A stretch of 64,000 nt of DNA from Capitella teleta (GCA_000328365.1 KB311185.1:6624-70623); one strand, 5' to 3'; positions 29,171-46,244 are shown, numbered from the stretch's first letter. Made by a program: numbers and translations. The notes: generated by a model not told the origin, from the letters alone.

Positions 29171-32100
29171 ATGATCGGTAATTAGCGCCGATCAGTTTTG
29201 CCTCCCCGCGACTGACTGATCGATTTGTGCTGTTGCCAGCTCAGCAGTTTGGCCATTAGCGAATTCTGAGCAGCGTTTATTCAGAGATCCGCCCCCTCGA
29301 TGCCCGACCCGACCCCCTCCTGAGCACGGTGCAAATTTGTTGCGGCGCGAATCCCCTGGCGCAAAAATGGCTTCGATGAACCCCTGTGTCGACACCGATC
29401 TCTAATCTCTTGTTAATTGTCAAGAAATATGAACATATCTGCCATCGACATGCATAAAACCCGGAATGGATGGCCGCGTCCCCTGCAGTGCCCTTCCAGG
29501 AGGCGGAGTTCCGGGAAATATGCACGACGAGGAACGCGCAACTTCAAAGAGGAATAACTCGCGAGTTATGTCTCTGAAACAAATTTCACCGCCGCCTATG
29601 AATCAACTCTTGATCTTTGAGGATTTAGAATCCATAGAGAAGCGGCTGTGTTATTGCAAAGGTGATACCTGGACCGAGGGGCTCATTAGGGTGAATACCA
29701 TCCCCATTCCTCGCGAACTTTTGCTTAACTCTGAAGAAATCCAAAATTGGAAATTCAGTTTCACTTCTCATCCATCATCCGGGTTACCTGGGTAAGGTAC
29801 AATATATACAGGTATTCGTCATAGGTGATTCACATACACAGAGGCGCAGGTAAAGTTAATCAACGCGGTGTGAAAGAGCATTCATTTGATGAACATTTTT
29901 ATGATCTCGCAGTTCATCGCAAACAAAAGCCGCGTCGGCCTATGTGAGTTTTCGACTGCCGATTTTATCACTGCAATGACAGGTAAGGCAAAAGAGAAGT
30001 AATTTGCCAAACATTTGTCGCAAGTGATGGATGCAAACTCGACTCGTATAATTGCCCCTCTGATATCTCATTCATTCAAAGACTAATTCAACAGTCAACT
30101 CACATGAATAAATGTTTATGGCTCTGTGCATAGCGTATACCTATAATCAAATATGGATTCACTTCTGAAAGGTAATTTGAACCCTTTCAAAAGAAATCTA
30201 TATAAGAACGCTAAAAAAAATAGAGCCGGCCAATTCCGAACCTGAATGTTCCGTGTGTTTAAAGCTGTCAGGGTTGTTATTAGGCTGGGTGATAATCACA
30301 AAGCAGTAAAGTGATAAGGCCCCCCACCCCACACTCCATCACCTGAGGCCCACGATGAATAGCATCGAGTTACACGGGGAATAAAAGCACATTGGTTTGC
30401 GCAGTCTTTCGCGCATTTAACCTCTGCTGTGTGAGGCCCCAGTGATCAAAAAACTCCTTTAAAGGTAGTTGATCAAATATGCGATAGAATGCCGCCTGAG
30501 TTTTATGAGCGCAATTTGTAATCGGTTTGTTTTCACGCTTCTAGGTTGACGAATGCTTTAGTTGGTCTCATATTTCTGATTTATTCTATTTTATGCGCTT
30601 TTATAATTTTGCTAAGAAAAATATTTATATATATTAATGGTTAGGCTTTTATAACTTTCTATATAACCAGTAATTATGCACTATAGTGATAAACGCCCGA
30701 TTGACAAGTATACCATGATGGCATGATAACTTTTTTTACAATTTTATTCACAAAATTGTATACAAATAAAATAAATACTGAAAAAAAACATGATTCATAA
30801 TGTGTTTTCAGTTTTCAGTACTTTTCCTCGCCACTGAATGCAACTGTTCCATAGTCATACGTATATGCTTCTCGGAAAATGGAGATGTTTACATGATACA
30901 AATAGACGTTACTTCATTCAAGTAAGCCAAGCATGAAAACATTATGCGATAAAGCAAAACTAAAATGACACCAACGAAGTACGTACACGGAGCCGTGCCT
31001 CAAAAGGCAACGATTGCATGTGATAAGCGGTGTCTACGTACAGAGGCGATCTTTACGTAAACACTCCTCAACTCTGGATTGAAATTTCAAGATGGTCATT
31101 GATCGCACTCAGGGTCAGAGGTCAGTGAAATCAGGTGACCCAGCGTTTCTTCACACAAGAGAAATATTATGAACAATTTGTGGTTGAAAATGTATTCCAG
31201 GTATTCTGCACTGAGTTCAATACAATGTTGAAAGGAAAGGGAAGTGATTATATATGCTATACTGTATTACAGAGAACATAAAAGTGGGCACCAATAAATA
31301 CTAACAATGAAATGAATAATTATAATAAATTTGCATTTGTTCATAAGACGTAAAGCTAAACATAGACACATGTTGAAATACAGATGCCTGCAATGCATGT
31401 GACACAGGGGTGTTTAATGCGTGTGCACTGCATACACCCACTCCAGGAGAGGGGGAGGGGGTACCCACACCAGTGTTCAAGGCGATCACGCCGATTACAG
31501 GATGTTATCACGGCGATCAGCTCGCCACATGTTCTTCTCTCTGCGTGAGATGCTCTTTCGCCAGTTTTGGCTCTCGCGCCATAGCAGCCATTTAAAAGTC
31601 ATCAGCAAATCGGCTCAACTCACACGGCATTATGAGCATCTGTTGTCGTCGGTGCCCCGAGGGTGCGAGAGGGCTTCAAGCAGAGGATCAAATGACGGGC
31701 TTGAAGTATCGAGTTTAAATGAACTGGCGGAGGAGACTTTTCAGCAGCTTGCCAAACAGTCGTTCTGCGTTGCCACACTGGCGCCAGTTCGCCATTCACC
31801 GATTTCACGGGCAATTGACTCGCCTACCAAAACTATTTGTTGCTTTACAATTAACTTAACTGTCTACCTCTCCGGCAAAAGAGACCGCAAGCAGGGGGTC
31901 TTGGGCCGCATTATTTTTGCCTTTTGTAGGCGAATGACGGGAGCCATCATGAAGGGCGAAAGGCGGTCTTCGCTGGAGACGGTGGCTTTGTCTGAGTGCG
32001 AATCTCACCGCGCTTAATAGCTCTGCTTATTTATGCGAAACTAATTTTATGTCAAGTAAAGCTATTCTTCTGATGTGTTTTCTTTGCTTGTAACGGATAT

Positions 32101-32643
32101 GGTGATAAAGTTTATATAAGCCTCTCTTCAAAGAAATATAAAACTAGAGAGCAATGCCCTCACGCACCCCCTCCCTTCCCAAATAAGTCTACTTCACCCT
32201 CATTATATACGAGTGCGTTAATCTATATATCCTGGTTTTTGTTTGCATATATATACTAATATGTTAGCAACTATATCAGGGCGAATTCTGCGTACAGTCG
32301 TGAAATTTGTGTGAAATTTATATATATATAAATATATATCGAAATTCGAACTCATGAGCATGTCGAATTGTTCCGAGCCAAATAATGCAGTTTTCGTGGC
32401 AGAATTTTCCGCCTCATCGCCGATGCTAATTCGCGGCGTATTGGTCGCGGTGTCGACGCCTTTGATGTGGAAATCACTCCCGACGACTGCGATCCGCGGA
32501 TTTATTCCTCGACACGGTTCTCTGTGCTGGGTTTAGCGTAAAAACGATCTGCTCGAATTATTCACGCGTGCTCAGGCAAAAGAACGCTGTGCCGCATGGG
32601 CATGTTGCTATATCATAGACGGTTGTGTATCACACACCTGTGC

Positions 32644-32657
32644 ATTACCATAGCAAC
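32644..32657. promoter_or_regulatory. X-box-like motif
   Basis: ATTACCATAGCAAC has one perfect X-box half (RGYAAC) and one imperfect half. It is the weakest of the X-box series in this window. Confidence 0.25.
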
Positions 32658-33836
32658 ATTTTATAAGCACCAAACCAGATTTTATAAACTTAGTGAGTGT
32701 AGATGTACATGAAATATATATCGAATGAAAGTACAACCCCTTCCATTCCATATACATACTTATGCGTCTACATAATTCTGTTTGGCTGCTTACAAATCGA
32801 GCATCCCACTCGCGACAAGAGGTGGAATTATATTGAACGTAAGACGTGTTAATAACAATGATCTCAAATTGAGTCACCCGAAGTCAATGAGAAACGCATC
32901 AATTATGCAAATTAGGCAGGGAATAATGACGTTCACAGCCGAATTCCATCGATTAGCCAGAAGATGAAGCAGCACGCTCGACTTAATTACGTTTAATTAC
33001 AGTCGAGATTCCCGTGAAGACCTCTCTCTGATGAAAGCGCTGTGGTTATTACCTGGGGCCATGAATTATGACCGTTTAGATCACAACAAAACGGTGAGAT
33101 TAAAATTTCTTTTGTGTTGTAATGAATGAATTTTGTGCGTACAATTTGTATATTTATTACACGTGCGTTCTGATATGCACAATAGGCCATACATATGCAC
33201 ATTATAACACGATGCCTGTCTAAAGTAATTCGTCCCCAGCAGTGGTATGTATAAATGGTACTGGTATGGTATTCTGGCTTATGACTCAACATATTAACCT
33301 ATATATTTCTCCATTCTTTCAGCTTGAGTCATCTTCGATAGCAAACCTGTTCTGGATATCTTTATACATATTTATACATTATTTTTATAAGATATTAAAT
33401 TCTGCTTTTATCGTTGTGAAATGAATGTAGTCAACAGTTTCATTTCACTCATTTCCACAAGCACTGATTATGAGGATTTGGTTACATAACAGCAATAAGG
33501 TTTAACACTGTAAATGAGTCATAGACTTCGTGATAATGAACCACATTTTCCGAAGTTCATGCTAATCCCTGTGCATATACATTAAAGGCCCGCGTGGCTC
33601 GACCGGCGAATAAAGCCCCCGTCACTCGCTTAATCGCCCCTTCGATGAAACGCAGCGGCGCTCCCCGCCGAGTTGCGTCAATTTGTTATGAAAGCCAGTA
33701 GCAGTTCCAGCTCAGGGGACAATAAACTATTCAGATTATACTCACAAATTGGCGCGAAAATGCTCACCCAACACAATAACATTTGACGGCAGTGCACAAT
33801 AACACATCATATTTGCCGCCTTTATTAGATTCTCAG

Positions 33837-33851
33837 CAACAGGGGGCGCAA
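33837..33851 (+). promoter_or_regulatory. CTCF-like motif
   Basis: CAACAGGGGGCGCAA is a forward CTCF-core match. Its orientation is opposite to the four sites at 17.2, 24.8, 27.3 and 29.2 kb. Confidence 0.4.
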
Positions 33852-35078
33852 TTGCTCGCGGATATGACGTATCATGTCCTCTGCGCGACTTCCGGGTGAG
33901 GGAAAATCCGGACTTTTGATTGGATTTGCCGACCGGGTTTCTTGAATGCTTTGTGTAGATGTCGATAATTGGGCCACTGAATCGATTTCTAAAGTTTGTT
34001 TAGTTGCAGGTCTCCTAACTTAATTGTACTTATTGGTATATTTTAGATTTCAAAATTGGTCTCCTTATATGCAGTGCGCCGATTTCCTTGCGATTTACAC
34101 GAATTAAAGTTCGATTTGCACACGTGACCGACAAAGCGGGTTTGCAACATATGTGCACTCTTGAAATCGAAAATTCGAGTTTTTCTCCTGCAATTTTATG
34201 CCATTTTGGCTGAAAATCACTTCATCTTCATTCTTTTTTCTTGCTCGAAGTAAAATTAATGAATATTCATTGTGTACACGAGAAAGACATCATCATTAGC
34301 CATTTAATATTCTCAGTGTTCGCTTCGGTTATCATTATGTTCAGTAAATTTAGTAATTGCACGACGCTCACGCAAATGTTGAATTGAGTGTTGGCATTGA
34401 ATAAATGCGTTATGAATTGTGTCGTAACGCGGGACATGTGCGTTATGATATACTACGCATCAAAGGACCACGTTCGGGCTTTTTTCTGCTTTCCATAAAT
34501 GTCATGTTATACGTCAAGTATACAGAGTGGGTCAAAAGTAGTCTATCTACTCCATCTTAAAAACAAAACTCTAAAATTTGCTAAAATGTCTTCATTATTT
34601 CAACAAAATAACTACCCGGTATCGAATGACTATGTTTTCTGCGTACATTTATGCAAAGAAATCAAGTAAAAAGTCAACTTAGAATGAGAGAGGAACATTT
34701 AAATGCGAGTGATCGCGAAGAGAGCAAAATCAGATGAGCCCCTGAACGAGCATTAAGGAATGTCATGTCATCTCTTGTTTGACACTTCAATACAAACCCT
34801 CTGCTTTGTTTTGATTTCAGAAGATAAAGATTAGTGCTACTGTCATAATAACAGCACTCTCAAACAAAACGATAACACGAGAGCGTTGCCTTTGTTATGC
34901 GCTCAATCTTGTCAATTAATGAACTTTATCCATGGTTCGGGGCCCTGTTTGCAGCCAAAAATGGAAATATCGCGGAATGATGAGTGCACTTTATTAATTT
35001 AGATAAATCGGCATGAAAGTGGATGAAATTTGAATATAAATGATAGGAATAGCAGCATGACAGGTTAGACTAACAATA

Positions 35079-35662
35079 CAGTGGAACCGCGATATACCGT
35101 CAATCGCTATAACGACGGCCGCGCTTAACAGCAGCATTTAGTCTGTGACCAATCTATATCCATGTTAAGCAGCTCGTTATAACAGAACCCTTGGTTTCCG
35201 ACACTGACAGGGCCTCCGCTGTGATAAAACTATGTTGTATGCCTAAAATTGCCTTTTTATACCGACACCGACGCTGACTTATTCTTCGGTTTGAATAAAT
35301 TAACCGTTAACCGACGCGTTAAGGTCTATGATCTGTCACCGACGCGTCGAAGCAACCCGACTGTCGATGCATCGACGGTCAGGTTAAAAGGGATAAAAGA
35401 CCGTGGGTCAGAGACAATTTTCATCAGATTCACTTCGTTCTTTATATGTGGAGGACATGTTGTGAAGGCCATTACTTTTCAAAATAAGGGTATCATTTGA
35501 AATAAAAATGCGTTCATAACGTCCTGTGATCATAGCGCATTCATAACGTTCACATGAGTAATCATTTGACTCCTTGAAGACCTGCTTTGGAGAACCGACG
35601 GCCGCGCATAACGACACAGAATTGGCTGTGACGAATGTTGTCGTTATATCGCGGTTCCACTG
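35079..35662. mobile_element. 584-bp pogo/mariner-type non-autonomous element
   Basis: The ends are inverted copies of CAGTGGAACCGCGATATA and each is flanked by TA, the target duplication of Tc1/mariner-superfamily elements. The sub-terminal words TATAACGAC and GGCCGCGC are also shared between the ends. No transposase frame is present, so it is a MITE-like deletion derivative. A shorter relative lies at 36165-36300. Confidence 0.8.
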
Positions 35663-35907
35663 TACCAAGTATTTATTTCTCTTATCTTTGTGTGATCTGT
35701 TTTGTAACACTTTTTCGAAAAAGTGCAGTGCTATTGAGAAGCATTGAAATTGCTAACATGGAGTAGATATTTGGCCCCCTCTGGATATAATAATGTTTTA
35801 ACTCGCTTTGTTTACTAGCAGCTAAGATTTATCCGACGCCACTCGGTACCTTCCACATTGTGTAACACCCGGTTGGCCGCTTCGACTGGTGGTATGGCCG
35901 CCGTCTG

Positions 35908-35951
35908 CTCGTTCGACAATGGTACCTTGGAAGGTACCATTGTCGAACGAG
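35908..35951. repeat. 44-bp perfect palindrome
   Basis: Two 21-nt arms (35908-35928 and 35931-35951) are exact reverse complements around GG. It lies at the left border of a minisatellite. Confidence 0.9.
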
Positions 35952-35960
35952 GGGTGTGAT

Positions 35961-36090
35961 GCGCTATGCTTCACATGAAAAAGTGTGCAATGCGCTATGA
36001 TTCACATGAAGAAGTCCGCTATGATTTACATGAAAAAGTGCGTTATGATTTATATGAAAAAGTGTGCTATGATTTATATGAAAAAGTACG
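35961..36090 (+). repeat. Minisatellite of about 24-bp units
   Basis: Five imperfect tandem copies share a core like GCTATGATTTACATGAAAA followed by GTGC. The units diverge toward the left. No coding function is apparent. Confidence 0.8.
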
Positions 36091-36109
36091 CCTCAGTGAT
36101 GATTCATAC

Positions 36110-36142
36110 CACTGATATGTAAATTACATTTACATATCAGTG
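36110..36142. repeat. 33-bp palindrome
   Basis: CACTGATATGTAAAT (36110-36124) pairs perfectly with 36128-36142 around TAC. It closes the minisatellite on the right and lies just before the next MITE. Confidence 0.85.
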
Positions 36143-36164
36143 ATTCACACGAAGAATTGCACTA

Positions 36165-36300
36165 CAGTCGAATCTCATTATACCGTCAATCGCATAACGA
36201 CCATTGTCAATAATTTGACCCCCCAGCAGACCTGCTTAGGGAAGCCAACGACCGCGAAATTGGCTGTGAGGAATGCTGTCACTATAGTGAGGTTCGACTG
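36165..36300. mobile_element. 136-bp pogo/mariner-type MITE
   Basis: Inverted termini of the form CAGTCGAATCTCATTATA are flanked by TA on both sides. The sub-terminal ATACCGTCAATCGC and ATAACGAC words are shared with the 584-bp element at 35079, so the two belong to related families. Confidence 0.8.
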
Positions 36301-36302
36301 TA

Positions 36303-37388
36303 GCGCACTTATTCATGTGAATCATATATATATCACCAAGAATGAGGACTCGAAGTTATCACCATATGATATATATGCACGGTAATGCACCTCATTTATG
36401 GACACGCAAACTAGGATCCATGACCTTGTCACAGTGTTGATCTTATGCATCGGACAACGGCAATACAATAGAGGAAGAGTATTTTTTTCTTCCTCTAGCT
36501 ATGCCAATAATATAATACTATATGGTTGGGGGCAATAATTCAATCCTGCAAGGGTGCCACACACCAGACAATGAGCTCAAGAGCTAATGAAAATAAATGA
36601 TTTGAACTGTGTAACAGTTCATTTTCTGTCCATGTTACGTTATTACGGTTGCATAGTTGCTAATTAAAATCCCTACCAATATACGTTTGTCTGTTCTCTT
36701 GAGTACAGGTACATACATGCCCATGCTTTCTTTTTTACATGGTTGAATTTATTTGAAACTTTTGTAAAGTGAATTATTTGTACCAAAATTCTGGGTTAAA
36801 AACTCTGAAGTTTGAACCAATTCGTGCTTCCTGATGCCATTCCTCGCCACTGAAATACGAAAAATTTCCCTGCCGGGCCAAATCGAGGTGGCCACCCCCT
36901 TCTCACCCACCCCCATCACCTATTTCATTTATCTCAGTTTTTGTCCTGGACAAAGGTTGCCATGTATGGGTTTATCATATTACATGTATCTAACTTGATT
37001 TGAATTATTTTAGGGTATTTAGACATGCAACTATATTGGTAAATCTACGGACTCAAAGGTTTTCCTTTGTCATACAAGGCTCATAAAGTCATATTATGCG
37101 ATTTTTGTGATTTATGTGACAAGTATTATGACATTTACATGTAGTACAATGTTTATCTAAATTGTATCTTGAGCTATGCTGTGTAGCATCTGTCTCTGTG
37201 TCAGCATTGTGTAATACCCAGTTACGACAGAATATTTACATTTCTGAAAGATCTGAAAGATTGTGACGTAACTGTTTAACTATGCTACGGAATCTTGAAT
37301 GAATCTCTCGCGTAATACGTTTGGTAGTAAATAAATATTAAATAAATCACTGAATAAGGATGTAGTTTAGTATTCTACCTTTAGGGTA
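36303..37388. other. Intergenic region before the aminotransferase gene
   Basis: About 1.1 kb of AT-rich DNA in which I find no gene or repeat. It separates the mariner/minisatellite block from the promoter of the aminotransferase gene. Confidence 0.4.
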
Positions 37389-40840
<3,452 letters not shown>

Positions 40841-41205
40841 AATTCTGACCAGCTTAGGTAACTGGTGTGTAGAATGATGTTGCAGAATCATGATTTTGTT
40901 AACGAGTTAATTAATGCATGTAAGGGACATTTCTATGGTGTTGATTTGGAGTTTTCTGATTATGAATATTTTTTTTTTTTTTGTAATCTCATGTTCTCTG
41001 ATGATCTAATTCTGTAGTTGGCCATTTTGACCAGTGCCAAATGTGCTTTCCTTCTCTAAGTTTATGTAGTGAATTGCAGTTTGTATGAATTTTCAGTGTA
41101 ATCTCACGATTTATTAGGACATCTCTTTTCACACATCTATAATGCCATACAACCGCTTTGAACTGTTGCTTTCTTCTCTAAGTGTTCATTAATTAGAATT
41201 GTTTG

Positions 41206-41211
41206 AATAAA
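41206..41211 (+). terminator. Poly(A) signal of the aminotransferase gene
   Basis: AATAAA lies 366 bp after the stop codon in an AT-rich 3' region with T-rich runs. This is a normal position for a 3' UTR of this size. Confidence 0.55.
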
Positions 41212-41365
41212 GTAACATTGGGGAGTATTTTCCTGGCTGGATTTCTTGCTAACGTCTTAATTGGAAAATAATTTTTGTAAGGATTAATGGTGGGTAATTG
41301 ATTTTTGCTGACATTTGGTGAGCGGTTTTGAATCATGAGGTCAAATATGCATGCAATAGATTTTA

Positions 41366-42452
41366 TGAGGGTTGTTCGAGAATTTCTTGGCCTCGCATAG
41401 AATTCGTAGTACATATACAAGATGTGAAATTTGGAAGTTAGATAGAGCAAATATTTACAATAGGAAGCCTAGCATTATTATTTCCATGGCACTAATAGTA
41501 TTTGATTGAGTTCACTTCTAGCAATATCACCATCAGTCTCATTTCATGTGGCGAAAGTTCTATTTCTTGGTCTCTCATAACACTTTCCCTCAACATCTGA
41601 TCCTTGATTTCAGTAAGTATATTGCTTGTTTATTGGCTTTGCTATGATGAAAATTAAATTAAAAAAATTAAAGGGAATTCTCACCGCCTTACATTGAGTC
41701 AACACTGGAGTTGCGCAGGATGGTACCTGATAAATTACCCTTACATATTTATGCATAAATGAGGATAATAATGTTATTATTATTTTATTACTTTATTTTA
41801 ATGATTCCATGATATTCTTATTCCTAATATAATAATGCAACATCAACTTAAAGGACTAAGTGGGGCTCTTTCGGCAAAATAAAATATTAAACCCGAATCG
41901 TCTTACTTTAAATTTTCCCGAAATATAAACTTTTTATGGGACCGTTAGACATACTTTGGATTTATCGATTTTGACAAAATTTGGCACTTGCATGCAAATT
42001 AACATGCAAATGTATTTGACAAATAGATGTAATTGTACAATTCACTTAGTTTTCCAGTTTTCATAAATGTTTAATTACCAGAAGGAACATAAATTTAGGG
42101 CAATACCTCTTCTGGGCTTAATTTGACCATTTTATAATAATTTAATTAGAATTGTACAAGCACATATATTTCTTATTGTTTTGATGCGTCTATGAGAGAA
42201 ATTTCGGAGTTATTTGTCGGTTATTAATAGCCTAAAATCGATCTTAACGCGTAAATCAGGAGTCTGTCGCATTTTGACGAAATGCCGATCCATGCTTCAC
42301 TCAAACTGGCGCCAGATGTGATCACGTAACTTCCTGGGAAATTTTTAGTTTGTAATTTTTATCCGGAAAGCTGACCTATATTCAAGCCAAATTTCAAATT
42401 TCTGTGCTCAGGTGATAACGCGTTAGGCCGAGAACTTTTCGAACAACCCTCG
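41366..42452. mobile_element. 1.09-kb mariner-like element, non-coding
   Basis: The left end, TGAGGGTTGTTCGAGAATTT, is an inverted match to the right end, which reads CGAGGGTTGTTCGAAAAGTT on the reverse strand. Both ends are flanked by TA. Similarity continues inward (CTTGGCC / CTCGGCC). The interior has no long open frame, so it is a degraded or non-autonomous member of the Tc1/mariner superfamily. Confidence 0.7.
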
Positions 42453-43473
42453 TATATTCGTTCTCTAGTATGCAGCACCAGACATGCGAATGAACGACCT
42501 CCTTTTCACGCGTACTTGATTGTGAGTTAACTACTATTATTTTAGGCTACAAGTATATGAGCTATCGTATGTGACTTGAACCGTCGAACATATACGAATA
42601 TCCTGCATGCACTGGCTGCCTGTGTAAGATGTTTTATTAAATCACTGCGACCTTGACTTTTTAACCTTTGGCCTTCAAACTTTCAGTCTTAATCCAAAAT
42701 TAAATAACTTGCTTCATTAATAAGTAATCATTAAGTGCAACTTACTAATTGGCAGACATGAGTAAATTCAAGATATTCAGTACCAAACATTGTTTATGCG
42801 ATGAAAGGGCTAAGTGTTGCCTAATGTGTTTCGACCGAAAACACACAAATATTCTGAATTATCACATTTCCTTCTAAGATTCGATTGCACACATTGAATG
42901 CAACTCTTAAAAGTTACAAAATTCACAAATTTTAAATTATCATCAATTTATGCAATTAAATGCTTTAATTACCACAATGATCTTGACCTTGGTGCAACCT
43001 CATTTAAACTTAGAATTACATAAGATGGCTATACTAGCAATATATTCTGCAAATTTCAATGCCACAACCTGCCTAACAACCGAGATAGTTGCATTTAAAA
43101 AGAGTCTCAATTACTATTATGCAAGATTACGCAAGAACGGTGCATCTGAGAGCAGTAAAAGCGCCATGCATTGTTGTACGTATTGATACACTGGATCAAT
43201 TGATGAATGAGCTAGAAGCGATCCGATTTGAGACTTTGAAAAATTGCTGCGACCTTGACCTTTGACCTACAAATTCGAATCAGACTTGCAAAATTACATG
43301 TACTATCAATGTGTGAAATTTGCTGACTTACATTTCACTGAGTTTTACGCAACGGCACATAAAAAATCATTCACAGACTTACAGGAAGAAAGAAAGAAAA
43401 AATAACACGTAAAGTAACAAAAGGAAATTTTTTTATTTAAAATTGATAAACACGTAAAGAAACACAAGGAAAA
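42453..43473. other. Non-coding AT-rich stretch
   Basis: I see no gene or repeat between the mariner-like element and the 3' end of the recombinase gene. A short open frame (42950-43186) has no recognisable features. Confidence 0.4.
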
Positions 43474-43841
43474 TTAAAAAAAAGACGACCAAACTCGAAA
43501 AGCTTGGATTCTTATCTCCATCTTCCTCCTCCTCTCTTTCCTCTCATTAAAGATCTTTGCTCTTATCTTCAAATACTGGGCTTGCGAGTCCAAATGAGAG
43601 ATGCTGGTGATGTTGTTGGACTTGAGAAACTCAAGGATCTCTTGCTTGCCTGGAACAAATGTAATTAGGCATCAGGAGCATTATACAATACAAGAACTTA
43701 CTTGGCAGGCATCCTTGATTTTTTTTTGGATTGCAGGTCAAAGTATTCACTGTAATGATCATTTATCTTTTTGTGTCTGCTTTTGACCATGCCACTCCTG
43801 CAGACAGCAATTATCATAGAGAGAATCAGAAAGAATAAGGA

Positions 43842-44166
43842 TTGTGTGATTGGGGTTTTACGGCTCCACCCAACCCGTTCGGGTGATACGGGCGCCAGAA
43901 CAGAAGGCCCGGGACCGGGGTTTCCCCCTACTCTTAACGATAAATCCCAAGGGTTCTTTATCTTGCATACCACCATAGACAGTAGTACACAGCGCCCCGC
44001 CTTGTTATGCAGTTGGGCAGCACTGCAGAGTCACCGAAGAATTACAATTGTAATTCACAATCATAACGCCCGTGGCCTGATCGGGTCTCGAACCCGGGAC
44101 CTCGACCCCCACGGTCGGCATAGGATTGTAGTCAGCGGTTTAACCCACTGCGCTATCCGGTGCCCC
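43842..44166 (-). mobile_element. tRNA-derived SINE, full-length copy 1
   Basis: Read on -, it starts GGGGCACCGG and carries a pol III A box (TAGCGCAGTGG) and B box (GGTTCGAGACC) of a tRNA-like head. A body of about 220 bp follows, with the tail CCCCAATCAC. The insertion is flanked by 16-bp direct repeats (tcagaaagaataagga) at 43826-43841 and 44167-44182, a clear target-site duplication. It lies in the last intron of the recombinase gene. Confidence 0.93.
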
Positions 44167-46244
44167 TCAGAAAGAATAAGGAGTAAGGCCTCCAAATCAT
44201 TCATAAACAATAAAATTGTCAAGTAATATCGTTGAACATCAAAATATTGCAGTAATCATATTGGTGGATATTGAGGGATCCCTGTATGCTGGTGTGATTC
44301 CTTGGATGTAAAGGCGACTTACTTTGAACCGGTTTCTGTGTTTTTTTCTTATATGCTGAAACAAAGAAAATTAGTTGCGATAAATCATTTTTACAAAATA
44401 ATATGTTACGAATGATGTCTTTGTTCTAGAAAATTATAATGTAATTTTATTCAATGTCATGTGCTATTTAAAATTACCTCTCTCATCTTCACCGCTTTCG
44501 AACACACGCTTTCTGCTTGGTGACGAGGCTGCTGTGAAAACACTAGGATTCTGTTGTGATATAATTATATTATTTTTTAGAACTGATATGGGCGTGGAAC
44601 TTCCCTCATCCAATGAGTTGCCTTGTTCTTGACACTCCACCGTCATATTCTCAACTAGATTGAATGAAGAAATTATATATAGTGCAGTTTCATGATCTAT
44701 AAACTCACCATCACCTGATATAGTGCTCAGCAGCTTCCCCATTACATTTACTTCTTGCACAGCAACCGGACACTGATAATTATCGTGATTAACTGAAGCT
44801 TCATGACCCATGTGGTCAAGGAATATTTTTTGGTCCGCGGGTGTCATATCCAATGCAGCGTATGTAGTCGAGACCTTGTGGCGCATTGAGGTGGCCGTAA
44901 TCATTTTAATTTGAGCTAAGTGGCAAATTTCTTGAACTGCATGCCAGCCTAAGCAGTGAGAGTCTGAGTGGCGGGTGGCGAAAGCAAACATGTTGGATGG
45001 AGGGATTCCATGGCTGGCACGTGCTGCAACAAGTTCGCGAATGGGTTCCAGAAGGTTGGTTGGGATGAGCACAGGCACAAACTTCTTGCCTTTACCTGTG
45101 AGGTAGGCGAGGCAAAATCGACCTGACAAAAACTTCTCCGCTTCATGAACCACCTGCTCCGTCTGCTCTTTCGGAAGCCAGACACCATCAAGCGCATCTT
45201 CCACCTGCCTAATTTGGGAGTCGTGAGGCTTCATCCCCTCTCTGAGCATTGAACAGGGTCAGCCGACAGACCACAAGAGAGAGTACCCGAGTATAATTCT
45301 GGGTCACCTTGCCCTTCGTCGCCTCCAATTCACTATTGATGAAACGATTGAGCTGGTGCAAATCACGGTTGCTTGGAAGTGCCTCCAAACGGCGGGCCTT
45401 CTCCAGTGAGTTCACATTCGCTGTGTGTCTTGCATCGACGTAGATTTCATGTGCCCGGAACAAATACGCGGTCTGGAACCTTTCGACTTCAGCTGCCATT
45501 TCATCTTTTGCTTCCTCGATATACAATGTACAGGCCTTTCAGCACTTTTATAGTCCTCTGTATAATCGCATGGAGGTTCAACTTGAGACCATGCTTCTCT
45601 CCTGTCATTCTTGCAATGGCCTCCCGGAAGGCACCAATTGTCTTTCTCTCAAACATATCTTGCGCATTAGCTTCAGAATCTTCAATTTACAGCCGGAATT
45701 CGATCAGTAAGTTGCCAAGCATCCTCATCTCGTTCATAACGTTTTTCCTTGTTTCATTCAGTTTACCTCTGTCAGAGCACTTCAGAGAATAGTGCCTGAA
45801 TCCAACCTTCAGAACGAGGGGATCCGACCAACAGATCCGTTTGCATTCCCCATCACAGAACTTGATGAGAATTTGCCTTGTGAAGTCCTCATCAGACTAT
45901 GCACCGCACAGCATCCAGGGCTTCAACGCATCTGCAGAGGGGCCGCAAGTCCTGCGATGTTTGTAATAGGCTTTCGAGGACAAGAATCTTTTACATCCCG
46001 AACACATCCTAAGGTCCTTTGATGCTCCCAGTCTCTCTCTGAGCAGATTGGAGGGACCAGCTGAGGTTGTCATCTCCTTGATGAAGATCGCTTCTGATAA
46101 TATGTTAGTTTTAACAGATAATATGTTAGTTTTAACATGTAGTAAGTACTATATCTCTAAGATTGCAGATATCTCACACTCACCACATAGCATATTTTCA
46201 CTGAATGCACCCATTAATTTTAATTTGCATGTTGGGTCTCCAGT

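Larger units (their letters stand above)
27301..35078. other. Gene-poor region right of Msx B, part 2
   Basis: Nothing that I can support as a gene lies in these 7.8 kb. The longest open frames (29466-29795 and 31421-32017) lack domains and splice context. Features include a 32-base poly(T) at 28607-28638, a run of G near 28767-28781, several CTCF-like sites and short palindromic AT sequence near 32320-32338. From about 30.5 kb the sequence becomes more AT-rich. Mobile elements become recognisable only at its right edge. Confidence 0.45.

Noticed and set aside
29466-29795. 109-codon frame with a leading ATG
   Set aside because: Reads somewhat like protein, but there is no family match, donor site or neighbouring exon to support it.
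31421-32017. 198-codon open frame
   Set aside because: It lacks an ATG near its start, domains and splice context. The codon pattern looks random, as expected for moderately GC-rich non-coding DNA.
44040-44166. Possible true tRNA gene
   Set aside because: The A and B boxes are present, but the same sequence recurs with target duplications and a non-tRNA body. It is the tRNA-like head of a SINE.
43771-44226. Open frames containing HPTRSGDTGARTEGPGPG, repeated at about 49.8, 58.7 and 61.3 kb
   Set aside because: They are translations of the SINE body, identical between copies because of the repeat, not a protein family.
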